This document shows positions 1-9,822 of a stretch of DNA of 64,000 nt, in pieces. This stretch comes from Deltaproteobacteria bacterium (lineage in GTDB: Bacteria; Desulfobacterota; GWC2-55-46): contig JACPGB010000001.1 in NCBI GenBank assembly GCA_016182655.1, forward strand, positions 62,001 through 126,000, written 5' to 3'. The notes below the pieces were generated by a model. It had not been told where the DNA came from. It worked only from the letters and a program-made list of their open reading frames with translations, and ran no database searches. The first letter of the stretch is position 1. Each line of letters starts with the position of its first letter. The position numbers and the translations under genes are program-made.

Positions 1-1
1 C

Positions 2-106
2 GTGAACTCGAAGCACGTCACCCTTATCGAGCCGGTATCCCCCGGCTCCAAGGTGGGCGAGCTCATAAAAGAGGCGGCCTCAAAGGGCGCAGGTACGGAC
101 AAGTAG
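2..106 (+). CDS. C-terminal fragment of an unidentified protein
   Basis: An open frame enters from the left edge and ends at TAG (104-106). The last 34 residues are visible (starting VNSKHVTLIEPVSPG, ending GAGTDK). There is no family signature in this short tail, so no function is proposed. It lies 49 bp upstream of the PEP-CTERM gene on the same strand. Confidence 0.5.
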   Translation: MNSKHVTLIEPVSPGSKVGELIKEAASKGAGTDK

Positions 107-155
107 GTTTTGCCCGATTTTGCATTTAACCCATGTTGAATAGCAGGGGAATCCC

Positions 156-2381
156 ATGAAAAGAAAGATGCTTTTGACGCTCTCGGCACTGCTCCTTTCG
201 GCAACGTCTTTTTCCATAGCGAATGCGGAACCCAAGTTCTGGGATTCCGGGCTTTGCGGCTCGGGTGGTTCATGGACGACTGCGGACGCTTGCTGGTCAG
301 GTAGCGGTCAGCCTGCAAGCGGGGATAGCGTTTATCTGAGACCTGGCCTAATAACCGGCGGCTACACGGTAACCTACGACAGCAACTCCAACATCACCCT
401 TGAAGATATGAAGGTCGGAGAAGGGTCGCCCGGGACCGTCACGCTCGAGATCACGGCCCCATTCGCCTCTATAGATACCGTAAATTTCAGTGTAGGTGCA
501 GGGAGCGGTTACTGGGCGGGGGCTGGCTCCGGCGTTGTAGCGCAGTCAGGCGGGACCGTCGGCTCTGACTCCCTTGTCCTCGGTTTAGGGAACGGCGACA
601 GCGGCTCATACACGCTCACAGGCGGGAGCCTCTTTGCGGATACCGAAATCATCGGTGATTCCGGCTCCGGCGTATTTACCCATGACGGAGCGACAGGCTC
701 CAGTAATACCACCAATGACGCCACTACTTTGTTTCTCGGACATAGTTACGGCTCAAACGGCACCTATAACCTCGGGGCCGGGGAGCTTACGTCGAATGTT
801 CAGTACATAGGCTATGAAGGAACCGGGGAGTTCATCCAGACCTCGCCGCTAAACTCCCATAACACGACGAACAGTCTTTACCTCGGGTATGATAACAGTG
901 GCACTGGCACATATACCATGATGGGTGGGTGGCTGACGGCCGGGTCCGAGTCCATAGGCGACGAAGGCACCGGCACATTTACACAATGGGGCGGGCTCAA
1001 TAGCGTCTCAGGCGATCTGACCATAGGCTTCTTTAGCGGCTCAAGCGGCGCGTATTCCATGATCGGCGTCCTCGGGGGCAACCCCACGCTCGCCGTTGCT
1101 GATGATATATACGTTGGAAAATATGGCGAAGGCACGTTCACCCAGGACGGCGGTTCAATTACGGCCGTGAACGAATATATAGGCTATCAAAGCGGGGGCG
1201 TAGGCTCCTTTACACAAAACAGCGGGACAAATACAGTCTCAGGCGCGCTTTACCTCGGCTATGTGGGTTCAGGCATAGGCACATACAACTTGAGCGGCGG
1301 CTGGACCTCCGTGCTCTCGGCAGGGGCCGAGGTTGTAGGCCATGACGGCAACGGCGTCTTCAACCAATCAGGCGGGTGGAACATCGTAAGCACCAACCTT
1401 ATTGTCGGCTCCGGCGCAGGCACGGGCGAATATAACTTGAGCGGAGGCACCGTTTCCGCCTCCAACGAGAACATCGGCATCGGTACAGGCCTCGGGGTCT
1501 TCGATCAGACCGGCGGTTCCAACCAGGTCTCAGGCACACTGACCATCGGCACCAACGGCACATACAACCTGAACTCCTTGATCATCGCCAGCCTCTACGC
1601 AGGGACCATCGTAAACAACGGCACCATCAACTACTCAGGCGGAAACGGTCACATCACCGCCACAGGCGGGAATATATGCACATACTGTGGAAACTATGAC
1701 CCCAACGCCACGACATTCGAAAACAACGGCACCTTGAACATCAGCGGCGCGGGCGCAAAGACCATAACCGGAAACGTCACGAATAACGGCACGGTTAACG
1801 CCGTCAACACCGACATCACCTTCAACGGAACCTTTGTCAATAATGGCGAATACTTTAGCGACCCGTCGTCGAGCTATTTCGACGACCTCATCATCAACCC
1901 GACCGGCTACCTCGTCGGCGGGACCGGGGACAACTTCTTCATCTCCGGCGACCTCATGAACTACAGCGACCAGACATCCCTCTGGTATACGGCTGACTCA
2001 TATCTCGGGTTTACCGGCACGACCCTCCACGAGTTTTACCTCGGGGGTTGGGACAGCGCGTCATCCATGAGCTTTTCATGGGACACGCTCGAACTCAGCG
2101 ATGGAGGGTCTATCTTCCTTAACGGCGGCACCGGCGCCTCCCTTTATGTGGACAACCTGATCTTGAGCGCGGGCTCTTCCCTTGACCTTAACGGGTTCAG
2201 CCTGTACTACTACAGCCTTACCGACTTCGGAGGCTCGTACTTCAACGGCCAGCTAATCAGCCTGGCGAGCAACGGCGGTTCGTCAGAAGTGCCTGAGCCC
2301 TCGACGCTCCTCCTCCTTGGTAGCGGGATAGCCGGGCTCGCGGGCTTGCGTAGATTTTACAGGCGGCCAAATAAGGCATAA
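156..2381 (+). CDS. PEP-CTERM sorting domain repeat protein
   Basis: A 741-residue exported protein. It opens with a Sec signal peptide (basic MKRK, hydrophobic core, cleavage near SIANA/E at residue 24). It closes with a PEP-CTERM tail at about residues 711-735: VPEPSTLLLLGSGIAGLAGL followed by a basic end (RRFYRRPNK). In known systems exosortase cleaves this signal and the protein goes to the surface or exopolysaccharide matrix. Between them, roughly residues 90-500 hold about ten to twelve imperfect Gly/Thr/Asn-rich repeats. Each pairs a G-x-Y-x-L/M-x-G-G turn with a G-x-G-x-F-x-Q strand, suggesting a beta-solenoid. Start ATG has GGGGAATCCC upstream. No exosortase gene lies in the window. 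The sorting signal is clear; the function is probably matrix or adhesion, by inference. Confidence 0.88.
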   Translation: MKRKMLLTLSALLLSATSFSIANAEPKFWDSGLCGSGGSWTTADACWSGSGQPASGDSVYLRPGLITGGYTVTYDSNSNITLEDMKVGEGSPGTVTLEITAPFASIDTVNFSVGAGSGYWAGAGSGVVAQSGGTVGSDSLVLGLGNGDSGSYTLTGGSLFADTEIIGDSGSGVFTHDGATGSSNTTNDATTLFLGHSYGSNGTYNLGAGELTSNVQYIGYEGTGEFIQTSPLNSHNTTNSLYLGYDNSGTGTYTMMGGWLTAGSESIGDEGTGTFTQWGGLNSVSGDLTIGFFSGSSGAYSMIGVLGGNPTLAVADDIYVGKYGEGTFTQDGGSITAVNEYIGYQSGGVGSFTQNSGTNTVSGALYLGYVGSGIGTYNLSGGWTSVLSAGAEVVGHDGNGVFNQSGGWNIVSTNLIVGSGAGTGEYNLSGGTVSASNENIGIGTGLGVFDQTGGSNQVSGTLTIGTNGTYNLNSLIIASLYAGTIVNNGTINYSGGNGHITATGGNICTYCGNYDPNATTFENNGTLNISGAGAKTITGNVTNNGTVNAVNTDITFNGTFVNNGEYFSDPSSSYFDDLIINPTGYLVGGTGDNFFISGDLMNYSDQTSLWYTADSYLGFTGTTLHEFYLGGWDSASSMSFSWDTLELSDGGSIFLNGGTGASLYVDNLILSAGSSLDLNGFSLYYYSLTDFGGSYFNGQLISLASNGGSSEVPEPSTLLLLGSGIAGLAGLRRFYRRPNKA

Positions 2382-2398
2382 AGCCCGGATTATTTAGG

Positions 2399-2428
2399 GG
2401 TAAACCGGTCTCTGCGGACCCGTTTACC
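2399..2428 (+). terminator. hairpin behind the PEP-CTERM gene, possible terminator
   Basis: GGTAAAC at 2399 pairs with GTTTACC ending at 2428, and an inner GGTC/GGACC extends the stem around a TCTGC loop. It lies 18 bp after the stop codon. The following bases are only moderately T-rich, so efficiency is uncertain. Confidence 0.35.
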
Positions 2429-2463
2429 TTGCTTTACCCCCCTGTTTTTGCTATCATTTCCGG

Positions 2464-4839
2464 ATGCGCCGCCTGAAGATCCTCATCGCTGTCATCGCCG
2501 GTTTTATCCTAATGATTTCCGGCACTTACTTCTACTTCACCAGGGGCCTCCCCTCGCTCGTGGCCCTCGAGGACTACCACCCGAACCTCGTCACAAACGT
2601 CTACTCCCACGACAACAGGATCATAGGCGAGTTCTACATCGAGAGGCGCGTCGTAGTGCCGTTGAGCAAGATCCCTCCACACCTCATAACCGCCTTTCTG
2701 GCCGCCGAGGACACGAGGTTCTTCGAGCACGAGGGGATAAGCTATATAAGCATCCTCCGCGCCATGGCCAAGAACCTGATCGCCGGGAAGGTCGTCCAGG
2801 GCGGCTCGACGATAACGCAACAGCTCGCAAAGAGCCTTTTAAGCTCGGAGAGAAAGCTCTCCAGAAAAGTCCGGGAGGCGATCCTCGCCTACAGAATAGA
2901 AAAGCACCTCACGAAAGACGAGATACTCACGCTCTATCTTAACCAGATATACTTCGGCAACGGGGCCTACGGCGTCCAGACAGCCGCGGAATCCTACTTC
3001 GGCAAGGACGTCGAGGACCTCGACCTCTCGGAGGCCGCGCTTCTCGCGGGCCTTCCAAAGGCGCCTTCGAAGTACTCGCCGTACGCCTCTATGGAGCTTG
3101 CCAGAAAGCGGCAGGAATTCGTCCTCGGCAGGATGGTGGAAGAAGGCTTCATCACAAAGGAAGATGCGCAGAAGGCGGCGTCCAAAAAGCTGAAACTCAA
3201 GCCCAGGAAGGCGGACTCGCTCGGCATAGCCCCGTATTTTACCGAGAACATCCGCATCTATCTCGAGGAAAAGTACGGACAGGAAGCGGTCTACAAGGGC
3301 GGGCTCGAGGTGCACACGACGCTCGACGTGGAAGCGCAGAAGGCCGCGAACATCGCCGTAAGAGACGGATTACGGGAGTACGACAAGAGACACGGCTACA
3401 GGGGGCCGGTGACCGCGCTCAAGACAAAGGAAGAGGCCGACGCCTTCCGGGCGGAGGCGGATAAAAAGATGCAATACGAGCCCCTTAAAGAGGGCGAGAT
3501 ATACAAGGGGCTCGTCACCGCAGTAAACGCCGGGAACCCCGCGCTCATGGTCGATATAGGGACCAGGCACGGGGTCGTGACAGGCGCGGACCTCGAATGG
3601 GCGAAGCTATATAACCCCTCCAACACACCCAACGGCGGCAAGCCCGAGACGGACATATCCAGGATATTCCACGCCGGGGACGTCGTCGAGGTGATGGTAA
3701 AGTATCAGCCCCCGCAAAACTCCATGATACTCCCGCTTAAGCTCGAGCAGGAGCCATCGGCGCAGGCCGCCCTCCTCGCCATAGAGCCCGAGACCGGGGC
3801 GATAAGGGCTATGGTCGGAGGCGCGGACTTTTCAAAAAGCCAGTTCAACAGGGCAACGCAGGCCATGAGACAACCCGGCTCCTCGTTCAAGCCCATCATC
3901 TACACCGCGGCCATAGACAAGAACTACACCCCGGCGTCTATCGTCATGGACTCCCCTCTCGTATTCGACGAGGCGATAAAGGAATCCCAGTGGAGACCGA
4001 GGAACTACGACGAGCAGTTCGAGGGGCCGACGACCATCAGGGAGGCGATAGCCCGCTCCCGGAACATCATCACCATAAAGGTTTTGAAGGACATAGGCAT
4101 AGACCATGTCCTTAACTACGCGAAGCTCCTCGGGATAGAATCGCCCCTTGCGCGCGACCTATCGCTCGCCCTCGGCTCCTCCGCCGTAACGCTCGAGGAG
4201 ATGACTACGGCCTTCGCGACCCTCGCCAACATGGGGGTGAGACCCGAGACGATGTACCTTACGAAGGTAACGGACCGGACCGGGGCCGTGCTTGAGGAGG
4301 ACCAGCCCTTCTCTACCCCTGTAATAAGCCCGGAGACGGCCTACATTATGACGAGCCTCCTTCAGAGCGTCATCGAGCGCGGCACGGGCATGAGGGCAAG
4401 GGCGCTCGGCAGGCCCGCGGCAGGAAAGACCGGCACCACCAACAACCTGAACGACGCCTGGTTCATGGGGTATGTGCCGGGGCTTGCGGCCGGGACCTGG
4501 ATAGGGTACGATGAAGAGAGGGAACTCGGGAGGGGCGAGACCGGCGGAAGGGCGGCGCTGCCCATATGGCTCCGTTTCATGCAGGGGGCTACCGCAGGGA
4601 TGCCGATAAGGAGCTTCCCCGCGCCGGAAGGGATAGAATTCGCGAAGATCGACCCTGTAACGGGCCTCCTCGCCTCTTCGTCCACGGAAGACCCGGTATT
4701 CGAGGTCTTCAAGGCCGGGACCTCCCCCAAAGAAGTCTCGGCGGGCGCGGCGAGGTCGGCGTCATCCGACTTCTTCATGATGGATACCGGCTCAAAGCCG
4801 AAAGCCAAAAAGACGGAACCGCTGGAGCCGGAAGACTAA
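2464..4839 (+). CDS. mrcA: penicillin-binding protein 1A, bifunctional
   Basis: Class A PBP of 791 residues (family usually 750-850) that polymerises and cross-links peptidoglycan in the periplasm. One N-terminal membrane anchor spans about residues 7-28. The GT51 glycosyltransferase domain (about 55-230) shows the catalytic EDTRFFEHEG box near residue 82, GGSTITQQ and an LYLNQIYFG segment. An OB-like insert follows. The transpeptidase domain carries SSFK with the acylated Ser near 474, SRN near 531 and KTGTT near 656. No strong Shine-Dalgarno site precedes the ATG. The next gene, moaA, starts 5 bp after the stop, so the two are probably co-transcribed. All catalytic motifs are intact. Confidence 0.96.
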   Translation: MRRLKILIAVIAGFILMISGTYFYFTRGLPSLVALEDYHPNLVTNVYSHDNRIIGEFYIERRVVVPLSKIPPHLITAFLAAEDTRFFEHEGISYISILRAMAKNLIAGKVVQGGSTITQQLAKSLLSSERKLSRKVREAILAYRIEKHLTKDEILTLYLNQIYFGNGAYGVQTAAESYFGKDVEDLDLSEAALLAGLPKAPSKYSPYASMELARKRQEFVLGRMVEEGFITKEDAQKAASKKLKLKPRKADSLGIAPYFTENIRIYLEEKYGQEAVYKGGLEVHTTLDVEAQKAANIAVRDGLREYDKRHGYRGPVTALKTKEEADAFRAEADKKMQYEPLKEGEIYKGLVTAVNAGNPALMVDIGTRHGVVTGADLEWAKLYNPSNTPNGGKPETDISRIFHAGDVVEVMVKYQPPQNSMILPLKLEQEPSAQAALLAIEPETGAIRAMVGGADFSKSQFNRATQAMRQPGSSFKPIIYTAAIDKNYTPASIVMDSPLVFDEAIKESQWRPRNYDEQFEGPTTIREAIARSRNIITIKVLKDIGIDHVLNYAKLLGIESPLARDLSLALGSSAVTLEEMTTAFATLANMGVRPETMYLTKVTDRTGAVLEEDQPFSTPVISPETAYIMTSLLQSVIERGTGMRARALGRPAAGKTGTTNNLNDAWFMGYVPGLAAGTWIGYDEERELGRGETGGRAALPIWLRFMQGATAGMPIRSFPAPEGIEFAKIDPVTGLLASSSTEDPVFEVFKAGTSPKEVSAGAARSASSDFFMMDTGSKPKAKKTEPLEPED

Positions 4840-4844
4840 ACGAC

Positions 4845-5840
4845 ATGACAAAGCTCGTCGACTCATTTGAGAGGAAGATCGATTATCTGCGCATCTCGGT
4901 CACCGACCGCTGTAACCTGAGGTGCGTCTACTGCATGCCTCCCGAAGGCATCGACCTTACGGAATCCGCGAACATCCTCAGGTACGAGGAGTTCTACCGC
5001 ATAGCGAGGATAGCCGCGGCGCACGGGGTTTCCAAGATACGCATAACCGGGGGCGAGCCGCTTGTGAGGAAGGGCATAATAGAGTTCCTCGCCTCTCTCG
5101 CCGCCATACCCGGCATAGATGATTTAAGCCTCACGACAAACGGCGTGCTCCTGAAGGACTACGCGCAGAGGCTCAAGGACGCGGGGTTAAGGAGGGTGAA
5201 CGTCAGCCTTGATTCGCTCAAGCGCGACAGGTTCCAGAAGATGACGCGCGGGGACAACCTTGCGGACGTGCTCGCCGGGCTCGAAGAGGCGGAAAAGGCC
5301 GGGCTCACGCCTGTAAAGATAAACATGGTCGTCATCAAGGGCTTCAACGACGACGAGGTGCTGGACTTCGCCCTGATGTCAAAGACAAAGCCCTACCATG
5401 TGAGGTTCATCGAGTACATGCCCTTCAACACCCAGGAAGGCTGGCAGAGGGACAAGTGCCTCACCATGAAGGAATTGAAGACTATCATAGAAGACAAGCT
5501 CGGCCCCCTTGAGCCCGTGAAAGACCCAAAGGGCGGGGCCGGCCCGGCGCGGAGATACCGCTGGAAGGACGCCCCTGGAGAGGTCGGCTTCATAAGCCCG
5601 GTATCCGAGCACTTCTGCGGCTCGTGCAACAGGCTCCGCCTCACCTCAGACGGCAAGCTCCGGGTCTGCCTCTTTTCGGACAGCGAAATAGACATAAGGA
5701 AGGCGCTCCGCGACGGCTCGAACGACGAGGTCATCGAGCATCTGCTTTTCAAGGCTGTGGCCGAAAAGCCGGAGCGCCACCACATAAACGAGAACATATT
5801 CAAGAAGTGCTCGAGGACGATGAGCCTCATAGGCGGGTAG
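4845..5840 (+). CDS. moaA: GTP 3',8-cyclase MoaA (molybdenum cofactor synthesis)
   Basis: Radical SAM enzyme of 331 residues that rearranges GTP in the first step of molybdopterin synthesis. The N-terminal cluster motif TDRCNLRCVYCMPPEG has Cys at about 23, 27 and 30. The GGEP motif (ITGGEPLVRK) follows. The C-terminal second Fe-S site is seen as HFCGSCNRLRLTSDG plus a later Cys in LRVCLF. The protein ends in the Gly-Gly tail (SLIGG) needed for activity in the family. The open frame extends further upstream, but ATG 4845 gives the family N-terminus and lies 5 bp behind the mrcA stop. No other moa gene is in the window. Confidence 0.96.
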   Translation: MTKLVDSFERKIDYLRISVTDRCNLRCVYCMPPEGIDLTESANILRYEEFYRIARIAAAHGVSKIRITGGEPLVRKGIIEFLASLAAIPGIDDLSLTTNGVLLKDYAQRLKDAGLRRVNVSLDSLKRDRFQKMTRGDNLADVLAGLEEAEKAGLTPVKINMVVIKGFNDDEVLDFALMSKTKPYHVRFIEYMPFNTQEGWQRDKCLTMKELKTIIEDKLGPLEPVKDPKGGAGPARRYRWKDAPGEVGFISPVSEHFCGSCNRLRLTSDGKLRVCLFSDSEIDIRKALRDGSNDEVIEHLLFKAVAEKPERHHINENIFKKCSRTMSLIGG

Positions 5841-5928
5841 ATACGCGTTTGGCGCGGCCGTAAGGCTTTAGCGTGCCCGGGTTGCGCGGTCATGAAGCCA
5901 CAAACGATAAACCCGGGGCCCTCGCATA

Positions 5929-8385
5929 CTATGCGTTCTTCATGAGGAGCGCCCTGAACGATTCCTTCGGCAAAGGTTTGGAGAAGAGATACCCCTGGAT
6001 CTTATCGCATTGAAGGCCGGAGAGGAACTCAAGCTGGTCTTCCGTCTCCACCCCCTCGGCGAGGACTTCCAATTTAAGACTTTGTGCGAGCTTTATTATG
6101 GCCGTGACGATGAGCCTGTCGTCTAAGTCGGTCGAGATATCGCGCACGAAAGACTTGTCGATCTTGAGTTGGTTGATCGGCAGGGATTTGAGATACCCGA
6201 GCGACGAGTAGCCTGTCCCGAAGTCGTCTATCGCGAACTGGATGCCAATCGCCCTCAGTTCCTTCATCACCTCCATTGCGAGCGCGAGGTTCGTCATGAG
6301 TATGCTCTCGGTTATCTCGAGCTTCAGGAATCGCGCCTCCAGCCCGGTATTCTTCAATACGCCCTTCACCATCGCAACGAATCCCTCGTTAGTAAACATG
6401 CGCGCCGAGACATTCACGGCTACACTCAAGTCCGCGAAACCCCGGCCCTGGAGCTCTTTGTTCTCGACGCACGCCATGCGGAGGCCCCACTCGCCCATGG
6501 GGACGATGATACCGGTCTCCTCGGCTATCGGTATGAACGAGCCCGGCATGACGAGCCCCTTTTCAGGGTCCTGCCACCTTATGAGCGCCTCGGCGCCGCT
6601 TATCCTCATGGTCTTAAGGTCTACCTGCGGCTGATAATAGAGGACGAACTCGTGCTTGTCGAGCGCGGTCCGGAGCTTGTTGCCTATGGTAAGCCGCTCG
6701 AAGGCCTTTTCCGCCATCGTGCCGTCGTACATCTGCCATGTGTTGCCGCCCTTGCCTTTGGCGTGGTACATCGCTATGTCGGCGTTCTTAAGCAGGGTCG
6801 CCGGGTCGGCCCCGTCATCGGGGTACATGGAGACCCCTATGCTGAAGCTCACGAAGACCTCCTGTCCGGCAAGCCGTATCGGCTTTTTGAACGCGTCGAG
6901 TATCTTTTCGACTACGACCGCTACGTCCTCCGTGCGCGAGAGGTCCTGAAGGAGGACCGTGAACTCGTCCCCTCCCATCCGGGCGACGGTGTCCCCGGAA
7001 CGCAGGAGCTTTTGCAACTCGATCGAGATCATGCGGATGAGCTCGTCGCCGGTCGTGTGCCCGAGCGTGTCGTTTATAACCTTGAAACGGTCGAGGTCCA
7101 TGAAGAGCACGCCGGCGATGGTCCTGTGTCTTGCCCCCCTCGTAAGCACCTGCGTGAGCCTGTCCATGAAAAGCGACCGGTTAGGCAGTCCAGTAAGGTT
7201 GTCGCGGTACGCCATCTCCCTTATTATGTTCTCCATCCGGGTGCGCTCGGCTATCTCGTCCTTGAGGGCGAGGTTCGCGTCCGAGAGGTCCGCGGTCCTC
7301 TCGGCAACCCTCTCCTCCAGTTCCTCGTTAGCCTCCTTGAGCTTGTCCTTCGCCTCCCTCCTCTCGGAGTCCATCACTTCGAGAGAGACCAGCATCCTGT
7401 TTATTTCTTTTGTAAGGTCGGATATCTCGTCGTTGCCCTCGGATGGGACCCGCGAGGCGAGGTCGCCGGTGACGCCTATCCCTGAGACGGTCCTGCCGAG
7501 GGATTTGAGCCTTGAGAGGACCTTTTTTTCGAGGATCGCCATTATCGCTATGGCCGCGACGAGCGCCGCGACGATGAGGTAGATGATGAAATAGGATACC
7601 CCGGCCTTGCCCTGGTTGTATATGTCGCGCGGCAGTTCTATCCGAAGTATCCCCGCCGGCGTCCCGTATATATCCCTGACGACCCCGAAACCCTCGACGG
7701 TCCTGGAGTCAACGGGCCTTACTTCGATATCGTTGTTGCCGGCAAGAGCCGTACGCCCGTTCGCGAAAGGAAGCAGGCTCAAAGGCATGTGTATGGTATC
7801 GGATAGATACGAGATCTCGTCGTGGTCCAGAAAGCGTCCCATGATGAGGGTGCCTCGCGACGGCCCCTTGCCTTCGCTCGTCAATATCGGGTGGGCGGTT
7901 ACCATGAGGAGGCCGTCCTTAAGGACGACCACGCCCGAGACCCCGACGTCGTTTGCCTTCGCAAGCGGGCTCCCGGGGGCCAGGTGACTTGCCATGTCAG
8001 ACGGCATGGGCGACTCTCTCATCGTGATGTACTGAAACGCCTTTGCAAAGACCGTCTTTCCGGCGGAGTCGAGATAGACGACGAGGTTAAGCCTCTGCTT
8101 CGCGAGTGTCTCATCATTGAGGGTGGAGTCTATGTAGGCGGGGTTTCTCGATACGATGAAGCCGTAGGTGTCGTCCCATGAGGCCCAGTCTACGTTGAGG
8201 GACGAGATGCTGTTGAGGTCGGCCTGAAAGGCGCTCAAGGCCCTGCTGACGTTCCTTGCCGTGTCCTCCCTTTCGATCCTCTCGTAGCCTCCGAGGAATA
8301 TGCTGTGGGAGAGGCCGTATAGCGCGAGGCTTAGGACGGCAAAGGTGAGAGCCACGGCTAAAACGATCTTTTCTGTAAGCTTCAT
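5929..8385 (-). CDS. CHASE4-HAMP-GGDEF-EAL cyclic-di-GMP signalling protein
   Basis: Membrane protein of 818 residues. TM1 is at about 8-30. A periplasmic CHASE4 sensor follows, recognised by VDWASWDDTYGF near residue 65. TM2 is at about 264-285, then HAMP, a coiled coil (about 340-385), a GGDEF domain and an EAL domain. The cyclase signature is canonical (ARMGGDEF). An RSGD inhibitory-site motif lies five residues before it, so product feedback is likely. The phosphodiesterase side has EALIRW and DDFGTGYSSLGYL, also canonical. Both activities are therefore possible, and which dominates cannot be told from sequence. It is convergent with moaA and probably monocistronic. Confidence 0.93.
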   Translation of the reverse strand: MKLTEKIVLAVALTFAVLSLALYGLSHSIFLGGYERIEREDTARNVSRALSAFQADLNSISSLNVDWASWDDTYGFIVSRNPAYIDSTLNDETLAKQRLNLVVYLDSAGKTVFAKAFQYITMRESPMPSDMASHLAPGSPLAKANDVGVSGVVVLKDGLLMVTAHPILTSEGKGPSRGTLIMGRFLDHDEISYLSDTIHMPLSLLPFANGRTALAGNNDIEVRPVDSRTVEGFGVVRDIYGTPAGILRIELPRDIYNQGKAGVSYFIIYLIVAALVAAIAIMAILEKKVLSRLKSLGRTVSGIGVTGDLASRVPSEGNDEISDLTKEINRMLVSLEVMDSERREAKDKLKEANEELEERVAERTADLSDANLALKDEIAERTRMENIIREMAYRDNLTGLPNRSLFMDRLTQVLTRGARHRTIAGVLFMDLDRFKVINDTLGHTTGDELIRMISIELQKLLRSGDTVARMGGDEFTVLLQDLSRTEDVAVVVEKILDAFKKPIRLAGQEVFVSFSIGVSMYPDDGADPATLLKNADIAMYHAKGKGGNTWQMYDGTMAEKAFERLTIGNKLRTALDKHEFVLYYQPQVDLKTMRISGAEALIRWQDPEKGLVMPGSFIPIAEETGIIVPMGEWGLRMACVENKELQGRGFADLSVAVNVSARMFTNEGFVAMVKGVLKNTGLEARFLKLEITESILMTNLALAMEVMKELRAIGIQFAIDDFGTGYSSLGYLKSLPINQLKIDKSFVRDISTDLDDRLIVTAIIKLAQSLKLEVLAEGVETEDQLEFLSGLQCDKIQGYLFSKPLPKESFRALLMKNA

Positions 8386-8466
8386 GGATTCAAACTCGAC
8401 ATTGAAAGCTTAATGGGGCTCGGGTAAACAGGGGAATCGCGCCTGTATACCTGCCGCACTACCCGT

Positions 8467-8472
8467 ATTATA
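8467..8472 (-). promoter_or_regulatory. possible -10 box for the GGDEF-EAL gene
   Basis: A perfect TATAAT (minus strand) lies about 80 bp upstream of the start codon inside an AT-rich stretch. It overlaps a small inverted repeat, CCGTATT/AATACGG (8463-8484). No good -35 hexamer is seen at 16-18 bp, so a regulator may be needed or the match may be chance. Confidence 0.3.
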
Positions 8473-8595
8473 TCCAAAATACGGAAAATATTTTAAAAAA
8501 CAGGCGCAGACTGAAATTGGGCTTGCTTCAAGGGAGGTGCGGCGGTTGCAATGCGGCGGTCCGAGGGGGCTACGAAACGGAGGTTTAAATCTGTC

Positions 8596-9333
8596 CTACC
8601 ACCCGAGCTTAAGCCTCTCGGCGAGCCTCTCCGGGAGCCCGGCGGCGAGTATCTTCTCGGCGGTAGCGTGGACGTCGTATTCGAACCTGTGGAAGGTGAC
8701 GAGAGACTTTTTCGCGTCAAAGACCGCGAACGACGCCCTCGGGTCGCGGTCCCTCGGTTGTCCCAGGGAGCCTGGGTTTATGAGGTAGCTTGCGCCCTTC
8801 TCGATCTTTACCGGGGCGCCCGCCGCGGAACCTATGACCCCGTCGGCCTCGACATACGCGAGCGGCACGTGGGTGTGGCCGAAGAAGCAGAGGTTTACAG
8901 GCTTATCCATGGCGCGCATGAGCTCGAAGTTCCTCTCGGCGTCCCTGATGCCCATTATGTATGAATCGGTGTTGTCGACCCAGCCGTGGATCGCGAGGAA
9001 CTTCTTGTCCACTGTGATGGACCTCGGCAGGGTCTTCAGGAATTCGGCGTTCTCGGGCGTAAGCGCGTCCATGGTCCACCTTGCCGCGTGCGCCGCAAGG
9101 AGGTTAAAGTCAGCGACCGGCTCGATGCCTGTGGCGCGTGAGTCGTGGTTGCCCATGACGCACTGTATCTTGTTCTTCCTTATGAGCTCCACGCACTCGT
9201 TCGGGTTTGCGTTGTAGCCTACTACGTCGCCGAGACATACGGTCTTGCCGATGTCGAGGGTCTTTATCTCTTCGAAAAAAGCCGTGAGCGATTCGAGGTT
9301 CGAGTGGATGTCTGAGATTACGGCGTAGCGCAT
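8596..9333 (-). CDS. calcineurin-like metallophosphoesterase
   Basis: Cytoplasmic phosphoesterase of 245 residues in the YfcE/MJ0936-like group. The metal ligands are all visible in order: SDIHSN at the N-terminus, GDVVGYN, GNHDSRA, IHGW and FFGHTHVP. There is no signal peptide. Members hydrolyse phosphodiesters or phosphomonoesters, but the substrate cannot be predicted. The gene stands between the GGDEF-EAL gene (210 bp downstream) and the zinc-ribbon gene (upstream), all on the minus strand. Confidence 0.88.
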   Translation of the reverse strand: MRYAVISDIHSNLESLTAFFEEIKTLDIGKTVCLGDVVGYNANPNECVELIRKNKIQCVMGNHDSRATGIEPVADFNLLAAHAARWTMDALTPENAEFLKTLPRSITVDKKFLAIHGWVDNTDSYIMGIRDAERNFELMRAMDKPVNLCFFGHTHVPLAYVEADGVIGSAAGAPVKIEKGASYLINPGSLGQPRDRDPRASFAVFDAKKSLVTFHRFEYDVHATAEKILAAGLPERLAERLKLGW

Positions 9334-9412
9334 ATTCAGGGGCCGGTGCAGGGCCGAAGGACTCCTCAGGCGTTTTGTACCATACAGGGAATGAAGCGGC
9401 GGGTCTTGAGAA

Positions 9413-9724
9413 TCAGTGAATGGTGCCTTTTACGTCCTCTCCCTCGAAGACCGCCTTACCGGTCTGGAAGGGGTCGCTGGTAAACTTGTCCCTGCAGGAC
9501 TTGCAGAGTATGAAGATGAGCTCCTTGGAGACGTCCTCCTCTATCGCCTTCTGGTCGAGCGACTCCATCGCGTCGAGGAGCTCGTTTATACCGTCCTCCA
9601 CGTCCCCGTTGTATTCCTCGAGGTAGCCGTCGAAGTCGGCAAAGCTCCTGATCTCGACTATATATTTAAGACTGCCCTTCTGGAGTTCCCTCCCGCAGTT
9701 GTTGCATCTCAGTTTCTGGACCAT
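9413..9724 (-). CDS. small zinc-ribbon protein, function unknown
   Basis: A 103-residue acidic soluble protein. Two Cys pairs, CNNCGRE near the N-terminus and LCKSCRDKF near residue 80, would form a zinc ribbon around a helical, Asp/Glu-rich middle. The frame is open for 16 more codons upstream. The internal ATG (9724) was chosen because it follows a purine-rich AAGGGAAA stretch and starts right at the zinc-ribbon (MVQKLRCNNCG). I do not recognise a named family. It is divergent from ccsA. Confidence 0.7.
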   Translation of the reverse strand: MVQKLRCNNCGRELQKGSLKYIVEIRSFADFDGYLEEYNGDVEDGINELLDAMESLDQKAIEEDVSKELIFILCKSCRDKFTSDPFQTGKAVFEGEDVKGTIH

Positions 9725-9822
9725 TTTCCCTTTCCCTTTCGAGCTCCGGCCTTGATCCCGAAAAAAACGCATTTACCGGCCATGACTCTTCCTTGAGCAA
9801 ATCTTAACCCTAAAGAAGCCCC

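Noticed and set aside
104-155. Sigma-54 promoter before the PEP-CTERM gene
   Set aside because: A GG and a TTGCAT are present but their spacing (14 bp between GG and GC) does not fit the -24/-12 rule.
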